A DNA stretch of 64,000 bases from Fodinibius sp052060035 (lineage in GTDB: Bacteria; Bacteroidota; Rhodothermia; Balneolales; Balneolaceae): positions 62,001 through 126,000 of the forward strand of contig NZ_JBPOEA010000002.1 of NCBI RefSeq assembly GCF_052060035.1. The letters are read 5' to 3'. The notes below the pieces were generated by a model. The model was not told the origin of the DNA. It was given only the letters and a program-made list of their open reading frames with translations, and searched no databases. The position numbers were made by a program, and so were the translations under genes. Below, piece after piece: positions 53,922 through 62,123 of this stretch (its first letter is position 1; the number at the start of each line of letters is the position of its first letter).

Positions 53922-54938
53922 ATGTATAGATTTGCCAAGATACTACTTCTGACAGCCATCATCTTTTTAGGATTTTATAGTGTGGGGCTATCTGCCGTGC
54001 AAGATACTCTGGCGCAACAGCCCGATACCACGGTGATAACTGGACCGGTACAAGTTGATATAGTGCAGGTAGATACGGTTACCGTTGACACTATTCGTTC
54101 CGATACAAGCTCAGCTGTTGAACAGGTTAGTGAGGATACCGGTAAAGCCCTATCTGAGATTGAAAATCTTATTTCAGTAGGGGTGATACTGGCAATTATT
54201 ATTACCATAATTTTCACCTATTTTCTGAATCGCTTTGTGGTTTTAGTACTGGATAATCTATCGGAACGGTTTACCAGCTATCGACTGGGAATTAAACGGA
54301 TGGTACCCATTTTTCGATTGATTATTTGGTCATTTGCCATTTATATCATAATCGCTGGCATCATAAACCCACCAATAAGCACGGTTATTACCGTCTTGGC
54401 ATCTATTGGTATTGCTGTGGGATTTGCTGCACAGGATATCTTGAAAAATATCTTTGGTGGATTTATCATCATTATGGATCGTCCGTTCCAGGTAGGCGAT
54501 AAAATTCAGGTTGCTGAACACTATGGAGAAGTGCTTGCTATTGGTCTGCGGTCCAGTCGAATCGTTACCCCGGATGATTCAGTCGTAACAATCCCCAACA
54601 GTGAATTGATGAACGAAGCGGTATCAAATTCGAACTCCAGCGCATTGGATTGCCAGGTGGTAGCCGAAATATTTTTACCGATGGATGTGGATGTAGATAC
54701 GGTTAAACGAATTGCCCATCGCGCAGCGGTTTCGTCGCGCTATGTATATTTGCAAAAGCCTATTTCGATTATTGCGCTAAATGAAGTCCATGAAGAAAAC
54801 TTTGTACTCAAACTTCGGGTCAAAGCTTATGTTCTTGATATCAGATACGAATTTCCTTTTAAAAGTGATATGACAGAATTGATTTTAAATGAACTAAAAC
54901 AACGCGAAATGCTTCCCAAACAAGAAGCATTTCGATAA
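53922..54938 (+). CDS. MscS-family mechanosensitive channel with periplasmic extension
   Basis: A 338-residue membrane channel. A signal peptide or first TM (residues ~5-25) is followed by a Val/Asp/Thr-rich periplasmic segment with VQVD and VTVD repeats (~28-75), then TM helices at ~83-107 and ~128-147. The pore helix STVITVLASIGIAVGFAAQDILKNIFGGF lies at ~152-180, with the Gly/Ala packing pattern of MscS. The beta domain follows (RPFQVGDKIQ, TPDDSVVTIPNSELMNEAVSN) and then an alpha-beta C-terminus. Channels of this family release solutes on hypo-osmotic shock. It follows the ATPase gene by 4 bases, so the two are co-translated. Confidence 0.9.
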   Translation: MYRFAKILLLTAIIFLGFYSVGLSAVQDTLAQQPDTTVITGPVQVDIVQVDTVTVDTIRSDTSSAVEQVSEDTGKALSEIENLISVGVILAIIITIIFTYFLNRFVVLVLDNLSERFTSYRLGIKRMVPIFRLIIWSFAIYIIIAGIINPPISTVITVLASIGIAVGFAAQDILKNIFGGFIIIMDRPFQVGDKIQVAEHYGEVLAIGLRSSRIVTPDDSVVTIPNSELMNEAVSNSNSSALDCQVVAEIFLPMDVDVDTVKRIAHRAAVSSRYVYLQKPISIIALNEVHEENFVLKLRVKAYVLDIRYEFPFKSDMTELILNELKQREMLPKQEAFR

Positions 54939-54976
54939 GCCTTATAATTCTAAAACCTTAAAATATATTCATAAAT

Positions 54977-56614
54977 ATGAAATCTGCTTTAAGTACACTA
55001 TTAACATTACTGGCAACGGCCTTTTTCTTGGCGGGGTGTCAGGGTATGCAAAGTGATAACAAGATGTCGATAGATGACCGACTCAATCAGTATACTGAAT
55101 TTACATTGACGGCGGATGTTTCGTCTCTGAGTGATAACCAAAAAGAAATCCTAAAACTACTTATTGATGCCGGTAAGGCTATGGATGAGGTGTTTTGGGA
55201 GGAAGCGTATGGTAATAAAGAAACACTCATGAATAATGTGCCTGAGAAAGAGCAACAGTTTGCTCGGATAAATTATGGTCCCTGGGATCGGTTGAATGGT
55301 AATGAACCATTCATTGAAAACGTAGGCCCCAAATCTGAAGGTGCTAATTTTTATCCGCCGGATATGACCAAGAAGGAATTCGAAAACTGGGAATCTGAAG
55401 CAAAAGATGACCTTTATACACTGGTGCGTCGTACTCAGAGTGAAGAGTTAACAACAATTCCTTACCACGAGGCTTTTGCTGAACAGCATCAACTGGCTGC
55501 AAATAAACTTAAAGAAGCGGCTGAGCTGGCCGAGGATGAGGGATTAAAGAAATACTTGAATCTCCGCGCCGAGGCATTGCTGGATGATGAATATCAGGAA
55601 AGTGATATGGCGTGGCTGGATATGAAAGATAATACGATTGAAGTGGTGATTGGCCCTATCGAAACGTATGAAGACCAGCTCTTTGGATATAAAGCGGCTC
55701 ACGAAACTTTTGTGCTGGTTAAAGATAAAGAGTGGAGTAATCGCCTGTCAAAATATGCTGAAGTGCTGCCCGAACTCCAGCAAGGACTGCCCGTGGCGGA
55801 AGAATATAAACAGGAGAAGCCCGGGCGGGACTCTGATCTAAATGCCTACGATGCTGTTTATTATGCCGGAGATGCCAATGCCGGTTCTAAAACGATTGCT
55901 ATTAATTTACCTAACGACGAAGAGGTGCAGCTTAAAAAAGGTACGCGCCGACTGCAGTTAAAAAATGCCATGCGAGCTAAATATGATAAGATTCTATTGC
56001 CCATTTCCGATGTGCTCATTGCCGAAGATCAGCGTCAATACTTGACCTTTGATGCGTTTTTTGGCAATACGATGTTCCATGAAGTAGCGCACGGTCTTGG
56101 GATAAAAAATACGATCAATGATAAGGGAACAGTTCGCGAAGCACTGAAAGAGCACGCCTCCGCGCTCGAAGAAGGTAAGGCCGATGTGTTGGGTCTGTAT
56201 ATGGTTTCGGAGCTGCGCAAAGATGGAATGGTTAACGAAGGGACCATCGAAAATAATTATGTGACGTTTATGGCCAGCATTTTCCGGTCTATCAGGTTTG
56301 GCTCATCCAGCGCACATGGAAAAGCAAATCTCATTCGCTTCAACTATTTCAAGGAAAATGGAGCTTTTAGTTACGATGAGGAAGCCGGGACATACCGTGT
56401 GAACTTTGATAAAATTGCTGAAGCAACTGATTCGCTCTCAAACAAGATTCTTACCTTGCAGGGCAATGGTGATTATGAAGGCGTTGCCGCATTTGTGGAA
56501 GAATATGGAACCATAGGCGACCAATTGCAGCAGTCATTGGATCGATTATCCGAACAGTCTATTCCGGTGGATGTGACCTTTAAGCAAGGTGTGGATGTAC
56601 TCGGCTTGGAATAG
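54977..56614 (+). CDS. Lipoprotein metallopeptidase of the M49 (dipeptidyl-peptidase III-like) group
   Basis: A 545-residue lipoprotein (lipobox FLAGC, Cys21). The zinc site is MFHEVAHGLG at ~360-369, with the Glu helix LEEGKADVLGLYMV at ~396-409. Dipeptidyl-peptidase III proper has HExxGH; here the spacing is HExxH, as I recall for the M49-like domain of plant Nudix hydrolase 3 and its bacterial relatives. NxxxPYHEAFAEQ (~150-165) and the preceding acidic helices also match that group. The lack of a Nudix domain and the lipid anchor suggest an envelope peptidase. It is 38 bases after the channel gene. Confidence 0.75.
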   Translation: MKSALSTLLTLLATAFFLAGCQGMQSDNKMSIDDRLNQYTEFTLTADVSSLSDNQKEILKLLIDAGKAMDEVFWEEAYGNKETLMNNVPEKEQQFARINYGPWDRLNGNEPFIENVGPKSEGANFYPPDMTKKEFENWESEAKDDLYTLVRRTQSEELTTIPYHEAFAEQHQLAANKLKEAAELAEDEGLKKYLNLRAEALLDDEYQESDMAWLDMKDNTIEVVIGPIETYEDQLFGYKAAHETFVLVKDKEWSNRLSKYAEVLPELQQGLPVAEEYKQEKPGRDSDLNAYDAVYYAGDANAGSKTIAINLPNDEEVQLKKGTRRLQLKNAMRAKYDKILLPISDVLIAEDQRQYLTFDAFFGNTMFHEVAHGLGIKNTINDKGTVREALKEHASALEEGKADVLGLYMVSELRKDGMVNEGTIENNYVTFMASIFRSIRFGSSSAHGKANLIRFNYFKENGAFSYDEEAGTYRVNFDKIAEATDSLSNKILTLQGNGDYEGVAAFVEEYGTIGDQLQQSLDRLSEQSIPVDVTFKQGVDVLGLE

Positions 56615-56636
56615 AAATCCATCTGATTTATAAGGT

Positions 56637-56675
56637 AGAAGGGGATACAGAAATGTGTCCTCTTTTGTTTTTTTT
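56637..56675 (+). terminator. Intrinsic terminator after the M49-like peptidase gene
   Basis: GGGGATAC (56641-56648) pairs with GTGTCCTC (56655-56662) through two G-U pairs over a 6-base loop. The stem extends by AGAA/TTTT and is followed by G and eight T residues. It closes the ATPase-MscS-peptidase run. Confidence 0.75.
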
Positions 56676-56753
56676 AAATCATTTTTTCGCCAAGGGTTGA
56701 CTATGATTGTTCAAACATTTACAATGATTTAGAGACCCACCTTTAATCCTAAA

Positions 56754-56761
56754 TAAGGAGG
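56754..56761 (+). promoter_or_regulatory. Near-perfect Shine-Dalgarno site before the ankyrin gene
   Basis: AAGGAGGT lies 8 bases before the start codon at 56770. This is full complementarity to the 16S rRNA 3' end and stands out, since most genes in this window have little or no such site. It implies strong translation of the ankyrin protein. Confidence 0.7.
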
Positions 56762-56769
56762 TTTAAAAT

Positions 56770-57147
56770 ATGGAAGAAAACGCCTTTCTTGAAGCAGCAG
56801 AAACTGGAGATTTAGAGACCGTTAAAAAGCATTTAGAGAATGGTGCTGATGTAAATACCGGTGACGAGCATGATCGAACAGCATTGATGAAAGCGGCCAA
56901 GCATGGCCATCTGGATGTTGTTCAATATTTGCTTAATCATGGTGCTGAAGTGAATACCCGCGATAACCGTGGAACAAGTGCATTGTACTGGGCATCCAGT
57001 AACGGCTATGACAATATTGTTCAGTTGTTAATACAACATCACAGTGATGTGAGTGTTATGGATGATCGCGGTTGGACAGCTAAAGATCAGGCCAGTTCTC
57101 ACCATTATGATGGTATTGTTAATATGTTGGAAAAAGCGGGAGCTTAA
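56770..57147 (+). CDS. Small ankyrin-repeat protein
   Basis: A 125-residue protein made of about three and a half ankyrin repeats and nothing else. Repeat starts are near residues 3, 36, 69 and 102, with the patterns DLETVKKHLENGADVNTGDEHDRTALMKAAKHGHLDVV and LLNHGAEVNTRDNRGTSALYWASSNGYDNIV. It is cytoplasmic (no signal peptide) and probably binds another protein; the partner is unknown. It is monocistronic, with a strong ribosome-binding site and its own terminator. Confidence 0.85.
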   Translation: MEENAFLEAAETGDLETVKKHLENGADVNTGDEHDRTALMKAAKHGHLDVVQYLLNHGAEVNTRDNRGTSALYWASSNGYDNIVQLLIQHHSDVSVMDDRGWTAKDQASSHHYDGIVNMLEKAGA

Positions 57148-57181
57148 TACTGATCAACCATAATTATCGTTTCGTTTTCTC

Positions 57182-57212
57182 AAGCCTGTTCTGTAATAGA
57201 GCAGGCTTTTTT
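57182..57212 (+). terminator. Intrinsic terminator after the ankyrin gene
   Basis: AAGCCTGTTCT (57182-57192) pairs with AGAGCAGGCTT (57198-57208), 11 bp with one G-U pair and a 5-base loop, then a T run. The upper stem resembles the terminator at 4627. Confidence 0.9.
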
Positions 57213-57282
57213 ATTTGAACCTATTTTATAAACCAGTGTTGCGTTAAAAGCTTTATTTTAAAGTTATTTTGGAGGAGAACGT

Positions 57283-58011
57283 TCAAGAAGCGTACAACAA
57301 GAAAATCGTCGGTTCTTTGTGAATAGATTCGCCTGAATCTTTCCGCCACTCAGATATTTTTTTGGATACAATTTGTTCGTTGGGCAGCGTTAAGTTAGTG
57401 GCCGTACAGAACCGGGTATTCGGTTCACAGTAACGGATAACATCTTCAACTACTTTATCATTGCGATGGGGAGCTTCCATAAATATTTGTGTTCCACCGA
57501 ATGATTTAGATTGATCCTCTAACTGCTGAATAGCACCTTGACGTTTATTTTTGTCGATAGGTAGATAGCCGTGAAAGGAAAATTGCTGTCCGTTAAAACC
57601 TGATCCCATTAGCGCCAATAAAATAGAAGAAGGTCCTACAAGTGGCTGTACCTTGATTTGGCGGTCGTGTGCCATTTTTATTAACTCTGATCCCGGATCG
57701 GCTACTACAGGACAGCCTGCTTCTGAGAGCAAACCGACATCTTTTCCTTTTTTCAGGGGATCCAGAAACGAAGCAATTTCATGGATGGGGGTCTTTTTAT
57801 TTAGCAGCAGAAATTCAATTTCATACTCCGGAACTGTATCACCCACCCACTGAAGATATCGCGCTGCCGTTTGTACATTTTCTACAACAAGCACCTCCAT
57901 CCGACGGATTACATTGAGCACATAATCGGGGATAGTATTATTTTCAGGGGTTTTCCCCAGGGTATTGGGGATTAGATATAGCGTTCCTTTTGCAGGATCA
58001 GGAGAATTCAT
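57283..58011 (-). CDS. SAM-dependent methyltransferase, tetrapyrrole-methylase/RsmI-like
   Basis: A 242-residue enzyme of the class-III methyltransferase fold. It starts GTLYLIPNTLGKTP, then has GLLSEAGCPVVADPGSELIKMA (~94-115, the SAM/DPG motif) and VQPLVGPSSILLALMGSGFNGQQFSFHGYLP (~120-150), and ends ATNLTLPNEQIVSKKISEW and TIFLLYA. RsmI itself has the same motifs (DAGTPxxxDPG, PGPSA, SGLP), but this Bacteroidota variant deviates at each. It may therefore modify 16S rRNA or another target. It is the last gene of a four-gene minus-strand group. Confidence 0.75.
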   Translation of the reverse strand: MNSPDPAKGTLYLIPNTLGKTPENNTIPDYVLNVIRRMEVLVVENVQTAARYLQWVGDTVPEYEIEFLLLNKKTPIHEIASFLDPLKKGKDVGLLSEAGCPVVADPGSELIKMAHDRQIKVQPLVGPSSILLALMGSGFNGQQFSFHGYLPIDKNKRQGAIQQLEDQSKSFGGTQIFMEAPHRNDKVVEDVIRYCEPNTRFCTATNLTLPNEQIVSKKISEWRKDSGESIHKEPTIFLLYAS

Positions 58012-58017
58012 AACAAC

Positions 58018-58500
58018 TTAATCGATACGTTCGATAACCAATTCTTCGTCCGGTTCACTAAGCTTTTTATTAGCAAAACGATGTGCAGCCAATCCGATAA
58101 AAAATGTAAGCAAAAGAGCGACACCTGCCATCAGAGCATTCGTCCAGATAAGGTTTTTTTGAGTTTCAAACGTAGGCATTAACACAATTTCCTGCATCGC
58201 GCCGGGCTGGTAGCGAATGGGGACGACCCGAATATCCTGCAGCCCGCCGGCCATCTCCACCGGGAGTGAAAGTTTGCGCTGAATTTCTTGGTTCTCATTT
58301 GTGGTGAAGTGCAAAACGATATAGCCATTTGTTTGAGCGGCAATCTGTTTTAGTTCAAATTCCACAACTTCCGCCGTGTAGCTATTGCCATTTTCATAGG
58401 TGTCGGTAATGCCATAGTAAACCAATCCCTGATGTAAGGTTAGAAAAAGAAAAACAGCGGGTAAAAGCCAAAACAGATACAGGTACTTGTATTTATTCAT
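58018..58500 (-). CDS. Small two-TM membrane protein of unknown function
   Basis: I do not recognise this 160-residue protein by name. Its layout is TM (~8-28), an extracytoplasmic beta-rich domain (~32-112), TM (~118-143), then a short acidic cytoplasmic tail. This resembles the DUF3592 layout (NSYTAEVVEFELKQIAAQTNGYIVLHFTTNENQEI, PIRYQPG). It lies between the methyltransferase gene (6 bases) and the 54-residue membrane protein (19 bases), so it is co-transcribed. Confidence 0.6.
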   Translation of the reverse strand: MNKYKYLYLFWLLPAVFLFLTLHQGLVYYGITDTYENGNSYTAEVVEFELKQIAAQTNGYIVLHFTTNENQEIQRKLSLPVEMAGGLQDIRVVPIRYQPGAMQEIVLMPTFETQKNLIWTNALMAGVALLLTFFIGLAAHRFANKKLSEPDEELVIERID

Positions 58501-58519
58501 TATCTAAAAGTGCAAAAGA

Positions 58520-58684
58520 TTAATAAAAAAGTGCATAATAAATCACATAAAACCAGCTGAAAAGACCGTGAATAATAGCCCATAAGATAGATTTATTGAC
58601 CGACCATGATATGGTTACTGCAAGTGCAGTCCCTAATGTAATACCGCCACGTACGGTTTCGTGAACTTTTCCTGAATTTGCCAT
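58520..58684 (-). CDS. 54-residue single- or double-TM small membrane protein
   Basis: A short open frame read on the minus strand: ATG at 58684, stop TAA at 58522-58520. The protein starts MANSGKVHETVRGGITLGTA. It holds hydrophobic segments at ~14-27 and ~33-54, with VNKSILWAIIHGLFSWFYVI as the second. The composition (Gly-rich first helix, then Trp/Tyr/Phe-rich helix) and clean fit between two same-strand genes support coding. I recall similar tiny membrane proteins in Bacteroidota but no function. Confidence 0.65.
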   Translation of the reverse strand: MANSGKVHETVRGGITLGTALAVTISWSVNKSILWAIIHGLFSWFYVIYYALFY

Positions 58685-58726
58685 GATATTGATTGTTAAT
58701 TAAGGTTAACTGCAGGAAAGTTAATA

Positions 58727-59926
58727 CTATTTGCTGATTTCTTTAAGCGTAGCTTCACGCAATGCCGGATCCCACATTAATCGCTGTTGATAATCCTGGT
58801 GCATCAGGTTGCTGCTCATGTGAAACCAAAAAGCAACTTGCAGCGAATCGAAAAATACGGCTTGTCCAAAGGGCTCTTCGGAATAAACAGAAGCACCGTA
58901 GTCGATACCATTTAGCAGACCCAGTCTGTTATCATAAAGTGCCCCATAGTATTTGAAATCATTGTTTAATCCTTGCTCTTGGTAAGGCCAATCCATGATA
59001 TCCTTCACACGTTTTGAAACAGGAGTTGAAATGAGTTCATTTTGCTCAAGCTTAACCATGAGTGTTGATAATTCTTCTCCGGTAGATTTTGGAAAGAGGG
59101 TTAAAATATTTCGTCGTTCTTTAAAGCCAATACCTAATCCTTGGTTCTCTTCAAAAAGTTTTGTGACTCGCTTGTTAAAATCATCATCTGTTTTAAAACG
59201 TTCTGCATTCTTTAACACCTTACTTCTAAACTCATCTTCGGATAAAGCTAAAAGCTTCTCAAAATGGGTATCAAATGTGTTGTTGCTTAAGTCAGAATGC
59301 AGAGTTATATACAACCCGGAAAAAGGGAGCGGATGATCAGTTGATTGCAGGTCAAGAAGATTGAAGGTTTCATTAATAGCCTTTTGCCCCAATTTATAGT
59401 ATAAAAAGTCCGATATGGCCAAGTCGTTATAAATGATGGCGGTCTGTACCAACTCATTGAGCGGCACTTTTCCTTCATTGGTTACAGCATCTTTATTTTT
59501 AAGTACGCTTTTGGCATCATCATGGTGCGAAGCATCGATATAGGGAAGTTGAAAGCGATCTGTTTTTTCAAGCGGAATTAATTCATTAGGATCAATTTGC
59601 CCATTTTCAATAAGCCGGCCGTAGGTGGTAATCAGGAATAAATTAGAAAGCGTGCCCATGGTTCGGGATTTATCCGCCCCGTATGCAATAGTCGTATCAG
59701 GGTTGGTTACAGATTGGGATACAATGGTAGCGTGCTGAGGGTTAGATCCGATATATTGGGTGAGGCCTTTGAGTGACGTTGCCTTGGAAACCCATTGCTG
59801 TCCCTCTTGCAGGTCACCGCTATTATTGTACAGTGTTTTTAAGGCATTCAAATTGAATCCGAAGACAATAAAGAAGATGAGAATCAACGTACCTAAAAAG
59901 ACGCCGATAAATTTTAGAATGCGCAT
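58727..59926 (-). CDS. Membrane-anchored beta-lactamase-fold protein, probably inactive
   Basis: A 399-residue protein with one N-terminal TM (~5-25) and an extracytoplasmic domain that follows class-A beta-lactamase order. The expected SxxK box is GTLSNLFLITTYGRLI (~91-106), with Phe in place of the Lys. The SDN-like loop is IIYNDLAISDFLY (~166-178). The KTG region is YYGALYDN, without the Lys-Thr-Gly. Two of the three catalytic boxes are broken, so hydrolysis is unlikely and a binding or scaffold role more plausible. It is the first gene of a four-gene minus-strand group. Confidence 0.65.
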   Translation of the reverse strand: MRILKFIGVFLGTLILIFFIVFGFNLNALKTLYNNSGDLQEGQQWVSKATSLKGLTQYIGSNPQHATIVSQSVTNPDTTIAYGADKSRTMGTLSNLFLITTYGRLIENGQIDPNELIPLEKTDRFQLPYIDASHHDDAKSVLKNKDAVTNEGKVPLNELVQTAIIYNDLAISDFLYYKLGQKAINETFNLLDLQSTDHPLPFSGLYITLHSDLSNNTFDTHFEKLLALSEDEFRSKVLKNAERFKTDDDFNKRVTKLFEENQGLGIGFKERRNILTLFPKSTGEELSTLMVKLEQNELISTPVSKRVKDIMDWPYQEQGLNNDFKYYGALYDNRLGLLNGIDYGASVYSEEPFGQAVFFDSLQVAFWFHMSSNLMHQDYQQRLMWDPALREATLKEISK

Positions 59927-60065
59927 GCAGGGATGTAAGGAAATCTTGTTTGAAATGAACCGTAAATATACGAACTCTACTGCCTTAAATCAGCAAAGAA
60001 TAAGTCAGATGTGTGAAGTGAAACGGAAAACGATTAGCTTTTGACCGTCTCACCTTTGCTATTTG

Positions 60066-61319
60066 TTAACTCACAAACTGCATCATAATTGCACAGAGAT
60101 AGGCCGCATACGTACCAACGGCGTAGCCCAGCACCGCTAGGAGCACGCCAACAGGGGCAAGGGCGGGATGAAATGCGGATGCCACAATGGGGGCTGACGC
60201 AGCTCCACCTACATTGGCCTGACTGCCAACGGCGATAAAGAAAAAGGGTGCGTTGATTAGTTTAGCCACAATGAACAATATAACAACGTGTATGATAATC
60301 CAGAGCAGTCCGATGAGGAAGAAGCCGGGGCTTTCGAAGATTGCCAATACGTTCATTTTCATTCCAATCGTAGCAACCAGAATATAGAGAAACAAGCTGC
60401 CAATTTTGGAAGCACCTGCTCCTTCAAGTTCACGAGCTTTGGTGAATGACAGGGCAAGGCCACCGGTAGTGGCTATTACAATAATCCAGAAGAACCGGGA
60501 GTCGAGACTTAGGTTACTGAGCTGCGGAAAGTTTTCGCCAATCCATGGAGCAATACCGTCGGCTCCTAAATGGCCAATAGCTGTTATCACAAAGCCAACC
60601 GCTACAATGGTTGTGATATCAGCAAGGGTAGGAATTTTGGCTACACTTGCTTTGTAATCTTCAATTTTCTTACGCAAAGCTGTAATGGGTGAAGCATCTG
60701 CTTTAAACCAAGCATCAATTTTTTCGGAAATGCCTGCTCCATAAAGCAGAAAGGCCAGCCAAATATTTGCTACAATAATATCTACAGTAACCATGGCTGA
60801 AAACAGATCAGCGCTGGGATCAAAAACTTCGAACATGGCCGTCTGGTTTGCGCCGCCGCCAATCCAACTGCCCGCTATCGTAGAAAGTCCGCGCCATAGT
60901 TCCTCGGGACCTGCTCCTGCGGTCATTTCTGGGGCAAAATAGCTTACCGTGATGAGAGCCAGCGGGCCGCCAATCATAATACCGACGGTTCCGGCTAAAA
61001 ACATAATGATGGCTTTTGGTCCCAAATTGATGATCCCTTTAAAGTCAATACTGAGGGTAAGGAGCACCAAACTTGCAGGAAGCAGATATCGGGAAGCCAC
61101 AAAGTAGAGGTTGGATTCTTCTCCTGATATCAATCCGAGTGAATTAAAAATAGAAGGAATAAAATAACAGAGCAGCAGAGAGGGCACGAAAGTGTAAAAT
61201 TTTTGCCACTTCGGATTGTCGCTGTTTGAGGTGACAAATATGAATGCCAGAATAAATAACAAGATTCCTAAAACAACGGCGTCATTGGTAAAAACGGGAG
61301 CTGCAAATAAGGTGTACAT
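60066..61319 (-). CDS. DUF819 family integral membrane protein (YjcL-like)
   Basis: A 417-residue membrane protein with about ten helices, e.g. DAVVLGILLFILAFIFV (~13-29), YLLPASLVLLTLSIDFKGI (~78-96), AIIMFLAGTVGIMIGGPLALI (~103-123) and a helical pair at ~378-412. Typical DUF819 motifs are GSWIGGGANQTAMFE (~150-164) and SQANVGGAASAPIVASAFHPALAPVGVLLAVLGYAVGTY. A transport function is presumed for the family, with no substrate known to me. It is divergent from dapB across 130 bases. Confidence 0.85.
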   Translation of the reverse strand: MYTLFAAPVFTNDAVVLGILLFILAFIFVTSNSDNPKWQKFYTFVPSLLLCYFIPSIFNSLGLISGEESNLYFVASRYLLPASLVLLTLSIDFKGIINLGPKAIIMFLAGTVGIMIGGPLALITVSYFAPEMTAGAGPEELWRGLSTIAGSWIGGGANQTAMFEVFDPSADLFSAMVTVDIIVANIWLAFLLYGAGISEKIDAWFKADASPITALRKKIEDYKASVAKIPTLADITTIVAVGFVITAIGHLGADGIAPWIGENFPQLSNLSLDSRFFWIIVIATTGGLALSFTKARELEGAGASKIGSLFLYILVATIGMKMNVLAIFESPGFFLIGLLWIIIHVVILFIVAKLINAPFFFIAVGSQANVGGAASAPIVASAFHPALAPVGVLLAVLGYAVGTYAAYLCAIMMQFVS

Positions 61320-61449
61320 AGCTGATATTTTTTAAACGATTACGCCTGAATCTACATTATAATTGGGTAATTGCGCAAATGGATGAAAATAGACACTGAA
61401 AAGGTTATACTTATCTTTCACTTTGTATCAAATATTAAAATAAAAGTGT

Positions 61450-62121
61450 ATGAAATTTGCCGTTATAGGCACCGGAAAAACCGGTGGCAAGGTTGTTGAA
61501 ATGTTAGGTGAGGATCAACTTGTCGGTCCGTTCGATTCATCAAATAAACCTACAGTTTCAAAGCTTGAAGAAGCTGATGCTGCAATTTTATTCGTGCCCG
61601 GAGCAGCCGTAGACGAGCTGATGGAACCATTGATGGAGTCCGGTATTCCGGCTGCGTGGGGAACGACCGGCTATGAATGGCCCAACGATTTGGATCACCA
61701 GCTAAAACAGCAGCATCTTAAATGGCTGCAGGCTTCAAATTTTAGTTTGGGAATGAATATTGTGCGCCGATGCTTGAATATTATCGGCCAAAGTTCTTCG
61801 GTTTTGGATCATCCGGAATTTCTTATTCATGAGGTCCATCACAAACATAAACAAGATGCTCCCAGTGGAACGGCTATTTCGTGGGAGCAGTGGCTGGGTA
61901 AAGAAGCAAAGATCACCTCAGAACGTAAAGGTGATATTAAAGGAATTCACCAACTGGAAGTGAAAACCGATACGGAATCCATCCATCTAAAACACCGTGC
62001 ACACGATCGTAAAATTTTTGCGCAAGGTGCCATCTGGGCAGCAGAGCAACTTGTCAATGGGGATGTGAGTCCGGGTTTTTATGATCTTTCAACTATCTTT
62101 GATAACGTAATGCAACAATAA
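61450..62121 (+). CDS. dapB: 4-hydroxy-tetrahydrodipicolinate reductase DapB
   Basis: A 223-residue NAD(P)H reductase of lysine/DAP synthesis. The nucleotide-binding start is FAVIGTGKTGGKVVEML (~3-19) and the catalytic/substrate motif is EVHHKHKQDAPSGTAISWEQWL (~133-154; HH, K and SGTA). It is shorter than the ~270-residue E. coli enzyme, as in other Bacteroidota. It is 2 bases from dapA and begins a DAP cluster. Confidence 0.94.
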   Translation: MKFAVIGTGKTGGKVVEMLGEDQLVGPFDSSNKPTVSKLEEADAAILFVPGAAVDELMEPLMESGIPAAWGTTGYEWPNDLDHQLKQQHLKWLQASNFSLGMNIVRRCLNIIGQSSSVLDHPEFLIHEVHHKHKQDAPSGTAISWEQWLGKEAKITSERKGDIKGIHQLEVKTDTESIHLKHRAHDRKIFAQGAIWAAEQLVNGDVSPGFYDLSTIFDNVMQQ

Positions 62122-62123
62122 TT

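Noticed and set aside
59958..60044. Short plus-strand frame (MNRKYTNS...) between the beta-lactamase-like and DUF819 genes
   Set aside because: It is only 28 codons, opposite the promoter side of the neighbouring gene, with no ribosome-binding site or recognisable segment.
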